Positions 1 to 7,773 of a DNA stretch of 10,396 nucleotides are shown here, piece by piece. The position numbers and the translations under genes were made by a program. Where the stretch lies: positions 1 through 10,396 of the forward strand of contig JAIXVO010000072.1 of assembly GCA_027482985.1 (NCBI GenBank). Reading direction: 5' to 3'. Each line of letters opens with the position of its first letter. The first letter of the stretch is position 1. This DNA comes from Cyanobacteriota bacterium. GTDB lineage: Bacteria > Cyanobacteriota > Cyanobacteriia > Leptolyngbyales > Leptolyngbyaceae. The notes beneath the pieces were generated by a model. That model was given only the letters and a program-made list of their open reading frames with translations. It did not search any database and had not been told where the DNA came from.

Positions 1-3000
1 ACCGGGGGGCAACTCAGTAGTGCGAATGGGGTGACGCTACAGCAGGGAAACATTGTGCTAACCAGTACCCAGACGGTCATCCCAACCACCCCTGGCACCG
101 CGATCGCCAGTGGGCAACTCTCGACGGCCAGCCCCGGTCAGGGCGGCACGATTCACATCCTGGGCGATCGCGTCGGGTTGCTGTCCGCGACGCTGGACGC
201 ATCCGGCAGTACAGGCGGCGGCACGATTCTAATGGGGGGGGCAGCGCGGGGACAGGGCACCCTACCCCGCGCCCAATTCACTACAGTTGATGCTTTAACG
301 ACCCTCCGCGCCGATGCGGGCACGACTGGCGATGGCGGACAGGTGGTGGTGTGGAGCGATCGCACCACCCGCTTCGCTGGCACTATTTCTGCCACAGGCG
401 GGGCTGTAGCGGGGAACGGCGGCTGGGTAGAAGTTTCCGGTCAAACCCACTTGCATTATCGCGGCTCGGTCGATGTCACTGCCCCCCAAGGCCAAACGGG
501 CACGCTGCTGCTTGACCCCACCAATATCACCATTGTGGATAGCATCGGCGCTCAGGATGCCGAACTGGGGGATCACCAAATTTTTGCAGCCGATGGCGGG
601 GCCGGCGACTTCCTGATCTCAGTGACCGCACTCAAAAATAGTTTGCTATCTGCCAATACGATTTTGGAAGCGACGAATGACATCACTTGGCTGGCGAGTG
701 CCTGGCTCGATTATGACGGCATTGGGGTGGGGAAAACTCTGGAGCTGCGGGCGGGGCGGGATATCACGATCGCGGGGCAACTGAGTGATGGCGTGCCCGA
801 TGCCGATGCGCTGAATGTGAGTTTGCGGGGCGATCGCGCGATTTCGATCACGGGCACGCTCGATAGCGGCACAGGTGACATCACGCTGGTGAGTGACAAA
901 ATCGATTTTGCGAATACTCTGCGAGGCCAACGATCGCTCACCCTGCAAACCGCCACGCCGGATTTACCCATTCAACTGGGCGGGAGTGTCAATCCTGGCG
1001 CAGTGCTTGATTTAACCACAACTGAACTGAGCCAACTGGCACCCGGATTCGCCCAAATCAACATTGGCACCCCGACGAATCCGATTACCTTGATGGACAA
1101 TTTGAGGTTTAATGCCCCGCTCACCTTAACCGCCAGTACGTACACCACCACCGCTGGCACCTTAACCCTGGTGGGCGGGCTGACCTTGAATGCCACCCAG
1201 TCGATCGCGGCCGGTGATGTAATTGCCCCCGGACGAGCGATCGCGTTAACCAGCGGCACTACCCTCACCGCAGGTCTGATTAACACCAGCTTTGGCGGCG
1301 GGACGGGCGGCAATATCACCCTTACGGCAGGCGGTGATTTGCAGGTGAGCGCCCTCAATACCCAGGCAGGAGCGGGCGGGACGGGAGGCAGTGTGACTCT
1401 CACCAGTGGACAATTGCTGCGGGTCACAGACACATTCACAGCTCTGAATGACGAGATCGCGAGTATTTCGACCTTTGGCTGGGGCGGCAGTGGCAACATC
1501 ACTCTGAGCATGGCGGGTGGGACAGTGAGTGCGCCCTTTACCATAGGGAATGCCACGACCAACGGCACTGCTGGCGTGCTGACGACGAGCCTCACCACTG
1601 TGACCGCCCCACAAGCGATCAACACAATCCTGCTGCAAGGGAACATTCAAGTGACGAATAGTGGCTCACCCCCGATCGTGCCGCCCCCTGTGCTGCCGCT
1701 CCCTGCGCCCCCCGGCAGTCCCCCAGCCTCCCTGCTGCGACCCATCCTGGAGCCACCCGCAGCCCCCTCGATCGCACCGACTCCACCCACCGCACCGCCC
1801 TCATTTGCGACTGTGCTGGCAGGCGATGCCGCGATCGCGAAGCTCCCACCCGCCGCCAATACAGCAGAGCTGGCGTTTGATCCGCGCAATCCAGTGATGA
1901 CCACGGCGATCGCCGTTAATCTGGATGCGGTGGAATCCACCCTGACGAAGCAATTCCAACAGCATCTTGAGCTGACAGAAGCAATGACCGCTGGCTTCCT
2001 GGAGGGGTTGCCCCCGGCGATGAACAATTGGCGGAGTAGTCGCAGTAGCCCCCCGACCAGCACCAGTACTGCAACCAACACAGGCACCGCTGGCAGCACA
2101 GGCACCATGCCCCCTCAACCGGATCAAAATCTGACCGCTTTGAATTTAGCGCGGCCCGATCGCCGCCCGTCCGCCACCTCTGAGATCGGGATGAATCAGC
2201 CGCTGCCGACTGCTGGGCGACCACCCTCAACGGCAACGGGGCAAGGCACCCAGGGCAATCTCAGGCTCCGCCAAAGCGATGGAGGTCAGGTTGATGTCAG
2301 TGTGACGGCGGGAGGAGTCAGTGCTGAGCCACGGGCGATCGCCAGCAATCGCACCCCAGCGCCGATTCAGCATCCTGAGCATCGAGCAGGATTACAGCCG
2401 CAAAGTCAGCTCTCACCCAACCCTCAAATTAGTCCTCAAAATCAGTCAGAGCGCCAGGCTGCAAGCAATGACAGAACAGCGCAAACTAGACAGGTTGAGT
2501 CGAATTCTCGCACTAACCCCAATGGACACGCTGATGCTAACACTGGCAACAATTCAAATCGAGCCTCTGAATCTAGTCTGAACCACAATTTAAACCGACA
2601 ATCTGAGTCAAATTCTGGAAATTATCTAAATAAAAAAACTGATTCTAATCCTGGAAACACTTCCAATCGAAAAGCTGAATTTAGCTTCGGCAGTCATCAA
2701 AATAGACCTACTAATCCTAACGCTGAAAATTCTCCCAGTAGACACGCTGATGCTAACTCTGGAAGTAATTCAAATAGACCAGCTGATTCTAATCCTGACA
2801 AGGATCAAAATCAGGATGCTAAGGTCATGCCTAATCTGAATGGAGCGCAGCAAGACCGTGAGGATCAAAAAGTCAAAGCCCCTCAAACGGTGACGCAAGC
2901 ACAGGCCCGCTTGCAACAGGTAATGCAGGCCACAGGGGTGAAGCCAGCGCTGCTCTATGTCCTGTTTACAGCGGCATCAGGCGATCTGGCGCTGACGGCG

Positions 3001-4056
3001 CAAGGAAAACCAATCCCCACGGGTAAATTAACGCTGGTGCTCGTGCCGCCGACGGGGGCAGTGGTGGCGAAACAGGTGGAGGGAATTACGCGATCGCAAG
3101 TCCTCCAGATGGCAGACCAGATGCGCCGCGACATTACCTCACCGCTCAGTCGGCGGTATCTGCTGCCCGCACAGAAGTTGCATCAATGGTTGATTGCCCC
3201 GATTGAAGCCGAGTTGCAGGCGAATCAAATTCAAACCCTGGCAGTGATTACTGAATCGGGACTGCGATCGCTGCCAATTTCAGCACTCAATGATGGCAAA
3301 CAGTTTTTAATTGAAAAATACAGTGTGGCACTGATGCCCAGCCTCGACTTGACCGACACCCGCCTGGCGGATATTCGGCAGGTGAAAATGCTGGCGATGG
3401 GAGCTTCGACCTTTGGCAAAGAAACCCAACTATCAGATTTGCCAGCCGTTCCAGTGGAATTAGCGGCGATCGCGGGTAAACTCTGGGCAGGCGATGCGGC
3501 ACTCAATACCGAGTTCACTTTAGAGAATTTAACGGGGAAGCGATCGCGCCAGCCCTACGGCATTATTCACTTGGCCACTCACGCCGATTTTCAATCCGGC
3601 AACCTCAGCAACTCCTACATTCAACTCTGGAACAAACGCCTACGTCTAGATCAAGTGCGGCGCTTGAATTGGTCCGATCCGCCCGTCAGTCTAGTCGTTT
3701 TAAGTGCCTGTCGCACGGCCTTAGGGGATGCCGAAGCGGAGTTGGGATTTGCTGGATTTGCGGTCAAGGCGGGGGCACAGTCGGCCTTAGCCAGCTTATG
3801 GTATGTCAGCGATGAGGGCACTTTGGGCTTTATGACAGAGTTCTACCGCCAACTCAGACAGGCCCCCATCAAGGCCGAAGCCTTACGCAAAACTCAAATC
3901 GCCATGCTTACCGGACAGGTCAAGATTACCGGGAATCAGCTCCAGGGTTCTCGCGCCAGCATTCAATTACCGGACACCCTGGCAAAATCAAGCGATCTCA
4001 TCCTGTCCCATCCTTTCTACTGGGCCTCTTTCACCCTGATCGGCAGTCCGTGGTAG
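1..4056 (+). CDS. Haemagglutinin-like beta-helix / CHAT protease fusion protein (5' end outside window)
   Basis: The reading frame is open from base 1 to a TAG at 4054-4056, so the GTG at 31 is probably an internal valine and the true start lies upstream. The first ~550 codons are Gly/Thr/Ser-rich short strands typical of filamentous-haemagglutinin beta-helix proteins secreted by the two-partner pathway, with motifs such as GGTIHILGDRVGLLSA, LDASGSTGGGTILMGG and LLLDPTNITI. A proline-rich linker follows (about 1663-1803), then a low-complexity region with a 12-residue repeat (2449-2808), then a C-terminal CHAT domain (about 2900-4056). The CHAT domain shows the expected His in HLATHADF (His codon 3580-3582) and Cys in LSACRTALG (Cys codon 3709-3711), so the peptidase dyad looks intact. 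CHAT domains belong to the caspase-like clan. A cell-surface or secreted location is inferred from the beta-helix; signal peptide and TPS domain are not visible here. Substrate unknown. The gene is convergent with the minus-strand gene at 4084. Confidence 0.85.
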   Translation, partial: TGGQLSSANGVTLQQGNIVLTSTQTVIPTTPGTAIASGQLSTASPGQGGTIHILGDRVGLLSATLDASGSTGGGTILMGGAARGQGTLPRAQFTTVDALTTLRADAGTTGDGGQVVVWSDRTTRFAGTISATGGAVAGNGGWVEVSGQTHLHYRGSVDVTAPQGQTGTLLLDPTNITIVDSIGAQDAELGDHQIFAADGGAGDFLISVTALKNSLLSANTILEATNDITWLASAWLDYDGIGVGKTLELRAGRDITIAGQLSDGVPDADALNVSLRGDRAISITGTLDSGTGDITLVSDKIDFANTLRGQRSLTLQTATPDLPIQLGGSVNPGAVLDLTTTELSQLAPGFAQINIGTPTNPITLMDNLRFNAPLTLTASTYTTTAGTLTLVGGLTLNATQSIAAGDVIAPGRAIALTSGTTLTAGLINTSFGGGTGGNITLTAGGDLQVSALNTQAGAGGTGGSVTLTSGQLLRVTDTFTALNDEIASISTFGWGGSGNITLSMAGGTVSAPFTIGNATTNGTAGVLTTSLTTVTAPQAINTILLQGNIQVTNSGSPPIVPPPVLPLPAPPGSPPASLLRPILEPPAAPSIAPTPPTAPPSFATVLAGDAAIAKLPPAANTAELAFDPRNPVMTTAIAVNLDAVESTLTKQFQQHLELTEAMTAGFLEGLPPAMNNWRSSRSSPPTSTSTATNTGTAGSTGTMPPQPDQNLTALNLARPDRRPSATSEIGMNQPLPTAGRPPSTATGQGTQGNLRLRQSDGGQVDVSVTAGGVSAEPRAIASNRTPAPIQHPEHRAGLQPQSQLSPNPQISPQNQSERQAASNDRTAQTRQVESNSRTNPNGHADANTGNNSNRASESSLNHNLNRQSESNSGNYLNKKTDSNPGNTSNRKAEFSFGSHQNRPTNPNAENSPSRHADANSGSNSNRPADSNPDKDQNQDAKVMPNLNGAQQDREDQKVKAPQTVTQAQARLQQVMQATGVKPALLYVLFTAASGDLALTAQGKPIPTGKLTLVLVPPTGAVVAKQVEGITRSQVLQMADQMRRDITSPLSRRYLLPAQKLHQWLIAPIEAELQANQIQTLAVITESGLRSLPISALNDGKQFLIEKYSVALMPSLDLTDTRLADIRQVKMLAMGASTFGKETQLSDLPAVPVELAAIAGKLWAGDAALNTEFTLENLTGKRSRQPYGIIHLATHADFQSGNLSNSYIQLWNKRLRLDQVRRLNWSDPPVSLVVLSACRTALGDAEAELGFAGFAVKAGAQSALASLWYVSDEGTLGFMTEFYRQLRQAPIKAEALRKTQIAMLTGQVKITGNQLQGSRASIQLPDTLAKSSDLILSHPFYWASFTLIGSPW
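2449..2808 (+). repeat. Ten-unit 36-bp (12-codon) degenerate tandem repeat inside the CHAT-protein gene
   Basis: Ten consecutive 12-codon units can be laid out without gaps, starting at 2449, 2485, 2521, 2557, 2593, 2629, 2665, 2701, 2737 and 2773. A rough consensus is N-R-x-A-[DE]-S-N-x-G-x-x-S. Examples are NGHADANTGNNS, NRQSESNSGNYL, NKKTDSNPGNTS, SRHADANSGSNS and NRPADSNPDKDQ. A weaker eleventh unit (NQDAKVMPNLNG) spans 2809-2844. The stretch is clearly richer in A and T than the flanking gene and rich in Asn, Ser and Arg. It lies between the proline-rich linker and the CHAT domain, so it probably forms a flexible spacer. Unit number could vary between strains. Confidence 0.8.
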
Positions 4057-4063
4057 CCCCATT

Positions 4064-4076
4064 TGAGGCCACCTCA
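4064..4076. other. Short inverted repeat between convergent stop codons
   Basis: The 27 bp between the CHAT gene stop (4056) and the convergent minus-strand gene stop (4084) contain TGAGG-CCA-CCTCA, a 5-bp stem with a 3-base loop. It is too short and lacks a T-run, so it is only a weak candidate for a shared bidirectional terminator. No better terminator is visible between the two genes. Confidence 0.2.
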
Positions 4077-4083
4077 GCGACAA

Positions 4084-4440
4084 CTACGCTTCCAGTACCC
4101 GTTGAATGCGCCGCTCCAGCTGGTCGAGATCCAGCCCACCTTCATCACGGCTGATCCGGCGGACGGTCGAGTTGACCTTGGCCAAATCTTGCAACAAGTC
4201 TGTCAAAATCTCTTGCTGCTGACGCGACTGAATCACTTCTCGTGGCTCCTGCACCAGATCTCGCACGATCGTATCTTCCGCCCGTGCCGCTACGACGGGG
4301 TCTTTCTGCCCTTCCAAATAGACAAATGTCCGCCGTCCCGGTCCGCGCTCTTCTTCGACTGGCAAAAGTGATGTGACCTGATCGGAGCGCACATACTTGC
4401 CAAACCCTAAATGAACCAAAACCGATGATTGAATCTTCAT
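4084..4440 (-). CDS. RemA/DUF370-like small protein
   Basis: Predicted 118-residue protein starting MKIQSSVLVHLGFGKYV. The N-terminal ~65 residues resemble the DUF370/RemA family (DNA-binding regulators of matrix genes in Bacillus; cyanobacteria have homologues): a GFG motif after a short beta strand, a GRRT motif followed by a hydrophobic strand (FVYLEG), and an ED-T-I-V-R-D-L segment like the family's ETxxxRL end. The spacing between GFG and GRRT is shorter than in canonical RemA, so this is a divergent member at best. The last ~50 residues are charged and probably helical (SRQQQEILTDLLQDLAKV, then LDQLERRIQRVLEA). The frame stays open to a GTG at 4524, with ATGs at 4509 and 4490. I chose the ATG at 4440 because the family-like part begins there; no clear Shine-Dalgarno sequence supports any choice. 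It lies downstream of ccmO in the same direction, separated by 179 bp, so it may have its own promoter. The family call is tentative. Confidence 0.6.
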   Translation of the reverse strand: MKIQSSVLVHLGFGKYVRSDQVTSLLPVEEERGPGRRTFVYLEGQKDPVVAARAEDTIVRDLVQEPREVIQSRQQQEILTDLLQDLAKVNSTVRRISRDEGGLDLDQLERRIQRVLEA

Positions 4441-4619
4441 GCTGTTGCTTGCTTTGATGTCCTCTAACTTCCATCGTAGCGACTCCATGAGATCAATAGA
4501 GGTCAGCATAGGAGCGGGTTTCACCCTATTGGCAGTAGAGGTTTACTATGATCAAATCAGCGTTGAATTCGAGACTTTCGATCCTCATCTTTCTGCAAAA
4601 CAACGATTTGGCGACCGGA

Positions 4620-5555
4620 TCATTGACGGCGATCACGTCTTCTGATTTGACGCCGTTTGGCAGGCGGGGCGGAACTGGCGACATCGGTTGTAGGATCAGC
4701 TTCTAGTTCGTTAGCGACATCCATCACTTCCACAGAGCGTTCCACTGCCAGCGGTTGTTCTAAGGGCATGGCTTCGGGGACAAAAGGTTGGGCTTCCGGT
4801 TGGAAGGGTTCTGGCAGGAGGCGATCGCTGTTGGCGATCGTCAGTTCCTTCATTTCTTGCTTCAATTCCGGCAGGGCCACCGTTTCTTTTTCGGTTTCTT
4901 TCACCGAGAGCGGAATGTTCAGCGGTTGCATTTCTTCGATCCAGCAACTCGCCAGCGGTAAGGTTTGATCCAGATCATCCAGCGGTCGCGGCACCAGCAT
5001 CACCGCATGGAGTTCGCCAATCCGCTCGGCTTCCACCATGCCAACATCCAACGCCATCGCCACATTCGCCACACTGCCCCGGACAATCGCCGTACACAAG
5101 CCCGCCCCAATCGTCTCATAAGCCGCCAGCACGACTTCTGCCGCCTTCAACATGGCATCCGCCGCCCCCACCATCGCCGGGAACCCCCGCGTTTCGAGCA
5201 GCCCCACCGCCTGATTACTGAGTTTGCTGTGACCACGCCCCGTTGCCAGTTGCGCCAACCGATTGCCAATGGGCAACACGACTTCCAAACTCGGCATCGG
5301 ACGCGGCACCACCAGCGTTGCTAACTTCTGCCCAAATTGTTCTGCCCGTTCTGCCCCTTCCTGCACCGCCAGCCGCACATCCGCGACATTGCCCCGCACG
5401 ATCGCCGTACAGTGACCGCTACCAATCTTCTCGTAACCCACCAGCGTCACCCCAGAAGATTTGAGCATATGATCCGCAATTCCCACGATCGCCGGGAAAC
5501 TCTGGGCAGAAACCAGCCCTAATGCCATTTCAGTAAAGTCTTCGCGTCGGTTCAT
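4620..5555 (-). CDS. ccmO: Carboxysome shell protein CcmO (tandem BMC domains)
   Basis: 311-residue protein with two bacterial-microcompartment (BMC) domains in tandem, the hallmark of CcmO, a beta-carboxysome shell component needed to close the shell. Domain 1 (about residues 10-100) runs from MALGLVSAQSFPAIVG through [16 protein letters not shown] to VVPRPMPSLEVVLPIG. Domain 2 (about 114-204) runs from AVGLLETRGFPAMVGAAD through YETIGAGLCTAIVRG to VPRPLDDLDQTLPL. Both pore-side segments have HCT or LCT where CcmK hexamers have RVT. A ~100-residue acidic/proline-rich tail follows and ends in a strongly basic patch (AKRRQIRRRDRRQ). The ATG at 5555 directly follows an in-frame GTG at 5558; ATG is preferred. 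No clear Shine-Dalgarno. It is the last ccm gene, about 100 bp after ccmN, separated from it by a hairpin. Having ccmO inside the operon resembles Synechococcus elongatus; in Synechocystis ccmO is elsewhere. Confidence 0.95.
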   Translation of the reverse strand: MNRREDFTEMALGLVSAQSFPAIVGIADHMLKSSGVTLVGYEKIGSGHCTAIVRGNVADVRLAVQEGAERAEQFGQKLATLVVPRPMPSLEVVLPIGNRLAQLATGRGHSKLSNQAVGLLETRGFPAMVGAADAMLKAAEVVLAAYETIGAGLCTAIVRGSVANVAMALDVGMVEAERIGELHAVMLVPRPLDDLDQTLPLASCWIEEMQPLNIPLSVKETEKETVALPELKQEMKELTIANSDRLLPEPFQPEAQPFVPEAMPLEQPLAVERSVEVMDVANELEADPTTDVASSAPPAKRRQIRRRDRRQ

Positions 5556-5608
5556 CACGGTATGGGGGAGAGAAGGCAGGGGAAGTACCCCTATCCTAAC
5601 GGCAATTA

Positions 5609-5648
5609 GCAGGAAGGGACGCTGGTTTCAGCATCCCTTCATTCCTGC
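5609..5648 (-). other. Intercistronic RNA hairpin between ccmN and ccmO
   Basis: Immediately after the ccmN stop, GAAGGGACGCTG (5613-5624) faces CAGCATCCCTTC (5629-5640) across a 4-base loop. In the minus-strand transcript the only mismatch becomes a G-U pair, giving a continuous 12-bp stem. Outer segments GCAGG (5609-5613) and CCTGC (5644-5648) can extend it with a bulge of about 4 bases. No T-run follows on the minus strand, so it is not a canonical intrinsic terminator. It could be an mRNA-stabilising or processing element, or a weak attenuator ahead of ccmO. Confidence 0.65.
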
Positions 5649-5652
5649 AATC

Positions 5653-6288
5653 TTAGTCAGCCCACGGATCAGCGCTGGGGTTAAGGCCGTTATCCGGTTG
5701 CTCCGAATTGGCGCGGGCATGGTGGGGAAACATTTTGACCAACATCCGATTCACGTACATTTGTCCATAGACGTTGACATTGGGTTTCTCATCATTGGGT
5801 GCTGTCAGAGTGGTATTCTCCGGCTGCGGGTCAGATGGAGTAATTGGTGTGGTCGGCGTGACGGGCAATGGCGCGGGTGGTTCCGCCGCTGGAAAAAGCA
5901 CCGTATTTGTCACCTGCAATTCCGTTGCCGGACGACTCGGATCGCCAATCAAAGAACCCGGCGGCACAATTTGTCCCTGAGCAATGGTGCTGTTAATAAT
6001 CGTAGTTGCCGCGCCCACGCAGGCATTCCCCCCGATCTGCACCTGTCCCACTAACAAGACTTCTGCCCCAATGTTGGCACCTTCTCCCACTTCCACCACA
6101 CCATTCGAAGCATGGAGAATCGCCCCAATCCCAATGCAAGCCCCCGATTTAATCACAATTCGACTATTAGGATCGGCCTGAATCAACACCCCAGGCGCGA
6201 TCGCCACCCCTGCATGAATCGTCACATCGCCGCTGGTGTAGTAATGAGACGTACTGATGGGGCGTAACTGTAAACCTCGAAAAGACAT
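5653..6288 (-). CDS. ccmN: Carboxysome assembly protein CcmN
   Basis: 211-residue protein. Residues ~18-125 form hexapeptide-repeat (left-handed beta-helix) turns, for example VTIHAGVAIAPGVLIQAD, IVIKSGACIGIGAILHA, VEVGEGANIGAEVLLVG and VQIGGNACVGAATTI. In known systems this part binds CcmM. A Pro/Thr-rich linker (about 133-165) follows. Then comes an amphipathic encapsulation peptide at residues ~173-191 (VYGQMYVNRMLVKMFPHHA), which in S. elongatus CcmN recruits the shell. Here about 20 further residues, ending in NPSADPWAD, follow the peptide. The ATG at 6288 is preceded by AGGGGG four bases upstream, a plausible ribosome-binding site. It is the fifth ccm gene, separated from ccmM by a 168-bp repeat-rich spacer. 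Confidence 0.95.
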   Translation of the reverse strand: MSFRGLQLRPISTSHYYTSGDVTIHAGVAIAPGVLIQADPNSRIVIKSGACIGIGAILHASNGVVEVGEGANIGAEVLLVGQVQIGGNACVGAATTIINSTIAQGQIVPPGSLIGDPSRPATELQVTNTVLFPAAEPPAPLPVTPTTPITPSDPQPENTTLTAPNDEKPNVNVYGQMYVNRMLVKMFPHHARANSEQPDNGLNPSADPWAD

Positions 6289-6360
6289 GAAACCCCCTAA
6301 AGGAAGGCAGAAGGCAAAGGAGAAGAGGGGGTAATGACTGAGTTGTTTGGTACAGAAGTT

Positions 6361-6422
6361 GGTAATGGGTAATTGGTAATTGGTCGCTCAGAGCCATTAC
6401 CAATTACCAATTACCCATTACC
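6361..6422 (-). repeat. Perfect 24-bp inverted repeat in the ccmM-ccmN spacer
   Basis: Positions 6361-6384 are exactly complementary to 6399-6422, with a 14-base loop (6385-6398). The arms are built of GGTAATG/GGTAATT heptamers and their complement. Transcribed from the ccm promoter, this would be a long, stable hairpin between the ccmM stop (6457) and the ccmN start (6288). No T-run is adjacent, so it is not an obvious intrinsic terminator. It may be a mobile-type or repetitive cyanobacterial element inserted in the operon, or an mRNA-processing or decay barrier. Confidence 0.85.
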
Positions 6423-6451
6423 CATTACCAATTACCTATTACCCATCACCC
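6396..6451. repeat. Eight tandem heptamers, ATTACC[A/C/T]
   Basis: Eight consecutive 7-bp units start at 6396: ATTACCA twice, ATTACCC twice, then ATTACCA, ATTACCT, ATTACCC and ATCACCC. Three units in the opposite orientation (GGTAATG, GGTAATT, GGTAATT) lie at 6361-6381. This is the pattern of short tandemly repeated repetitive (STRR) sequences known from cyanobacterial genomes. The array ends six bases before the ccmM stop codon. Confidence 0.85.
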
Positions 6452-6456
6452 CATCC

Positions 6457-7773
6457 CTACTTCTTACTCGGCTTCTGAATGATGGTTTCAACGACCCGGC
6501 GTTTGGCTTTCGGATCGGTGCCTACGAGCCGCACGTAATCGCCAGTATGTTCACCTGCAAAGGCATTCAAGGCGGCCATGACATCGGCATCCCGATTCGC
6601 CTGGATGGTGTTGCCACTCTGCCAGGAACTCGTCTTAAACCGCCGTTCGTCGGCAAACTCGGTGCTGATGCGGTAGCCCTGGGCCAGCAGTTGCCGCACT
6701 TGTCCGGCGACATCGCCATTCAACCGACCACTGCCATTGGTATGAGCCGCAGGCGCACTATAAGAGGCTGAGGTGTTACCGTAAGCGGGGGCAGCAGCCG
6801 GAGCCGCGTGACCCTTACCGTTGGGACGATGAATGATCACTTCCGCGACACGCCGCTTGCCTTTGGGATCCACTCCCACCAGCCGCACGTAGTCATGGGC
6901 GTGTTCACCAACGAAAGCTTGAATGGACGCGATCGCGTCCCCATCCCGGCGCGCTTGAATGGCGGGTGCACTCGTCCAGGAACTGGTGCGGAACCGACGC
7001 TCATCGGCAAACTCAATCCCGACGGTGTAGCCTTGAGCCATCAGTTGACTCACCTGGGGTGCCCATTCGGTGCCGCCACTGGGTGCCGCTCCACCGTAGC
7101 TGGCAGCAGGCGCACTGTAAGCCGGACTGGGTGACGCATTGGATGAAAATTGGGCAGTTTTGCCGTTGGGTCGTTGAATAATCACTTCCGCCAACCGCCG
7201 CTTGGCTTTGGGGTCAATCCCAATCAACCGCACATACTCACCGGGATGCTCCCGCATACAGGCTTCCAACCCAGCCAACACATCGGCTTCACGGGTGGAT
7301 TGAATGGGGGCACAGCTGGACCAGGAGCTGGTTTGGAAGTGGCGGGCATCAGCGTGCTCCATGCCAATCCGGGCACCTTGTGCCAGTAAATTCCGAATTT
7401 GCCCGACCAGGTCGGCGTTCCCATGTCCGCTCTGACCATTACCACCGCTAAAGCTGGGCGCTTTCGGGGCGCTATAGCTATAAGTGGCAGGACTGGCAAC
7501 GGACTCACCCGGCTTGTCGCCAGGGCGTTGAATAATCGTTTCCAGGACGCGCTTCTTCGCACGGGTATCAATCCCAATCAACCGCACATAGTCCCCAGCG
7601 TGTTCCTTTAAGCAGGTGGTTAATTCGGTCAACACCTGCGACTCATTACTGGCCTGAATCGGGGCGCAGCTTTTCCAGGAACTGGTTTGGAACCGCCGTT
7701 CATCTGCGTGTTCTGTCCCAATCCGGTATCCCTGCGCCAATAACTGCCGTACGTGGCTCACTACACTAGAATC
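6457..7773 (-). repeat. Four SSUL coding repeats within ccmM
   Basis: Four imperfect repeats of about 255-261 bp encode the Rubisco-small-subunit-like modules: SSUL1 about 7516-7773, SSUL2 about 7159-7419, SSUL3 about 6814-7068 and SSUL4 6460-6720. They are separated by linkers of about 30 codons with YSAP-type motifs. Homology is obvious at protein level and partly at DNA level, for example the conserved codons around TSSW. Such repeats can recombine and change module number. Confidence 0.85.

Noticed and set aside
31..33. GTG as the start of the CHAT-protein gene
   Set aside because: The frame is open to base 1 and the protein has no signal peptide or TPS domain after this codon, so the true start must lie upstream.
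4439..4645. 68-codon plus-strand frame after ccmO
   Set aside because: Overlaps the ccmO end antisense, with no family signal and no ribosome-binding site.
6167..6771. Open frames through the heptamer array, coding PLPITNYPLPITNY-type peptides
   Set aside because: These are translations of the ATTACC repeats and of antisense ccmM/ccmN, a common false gene type at such repeats.
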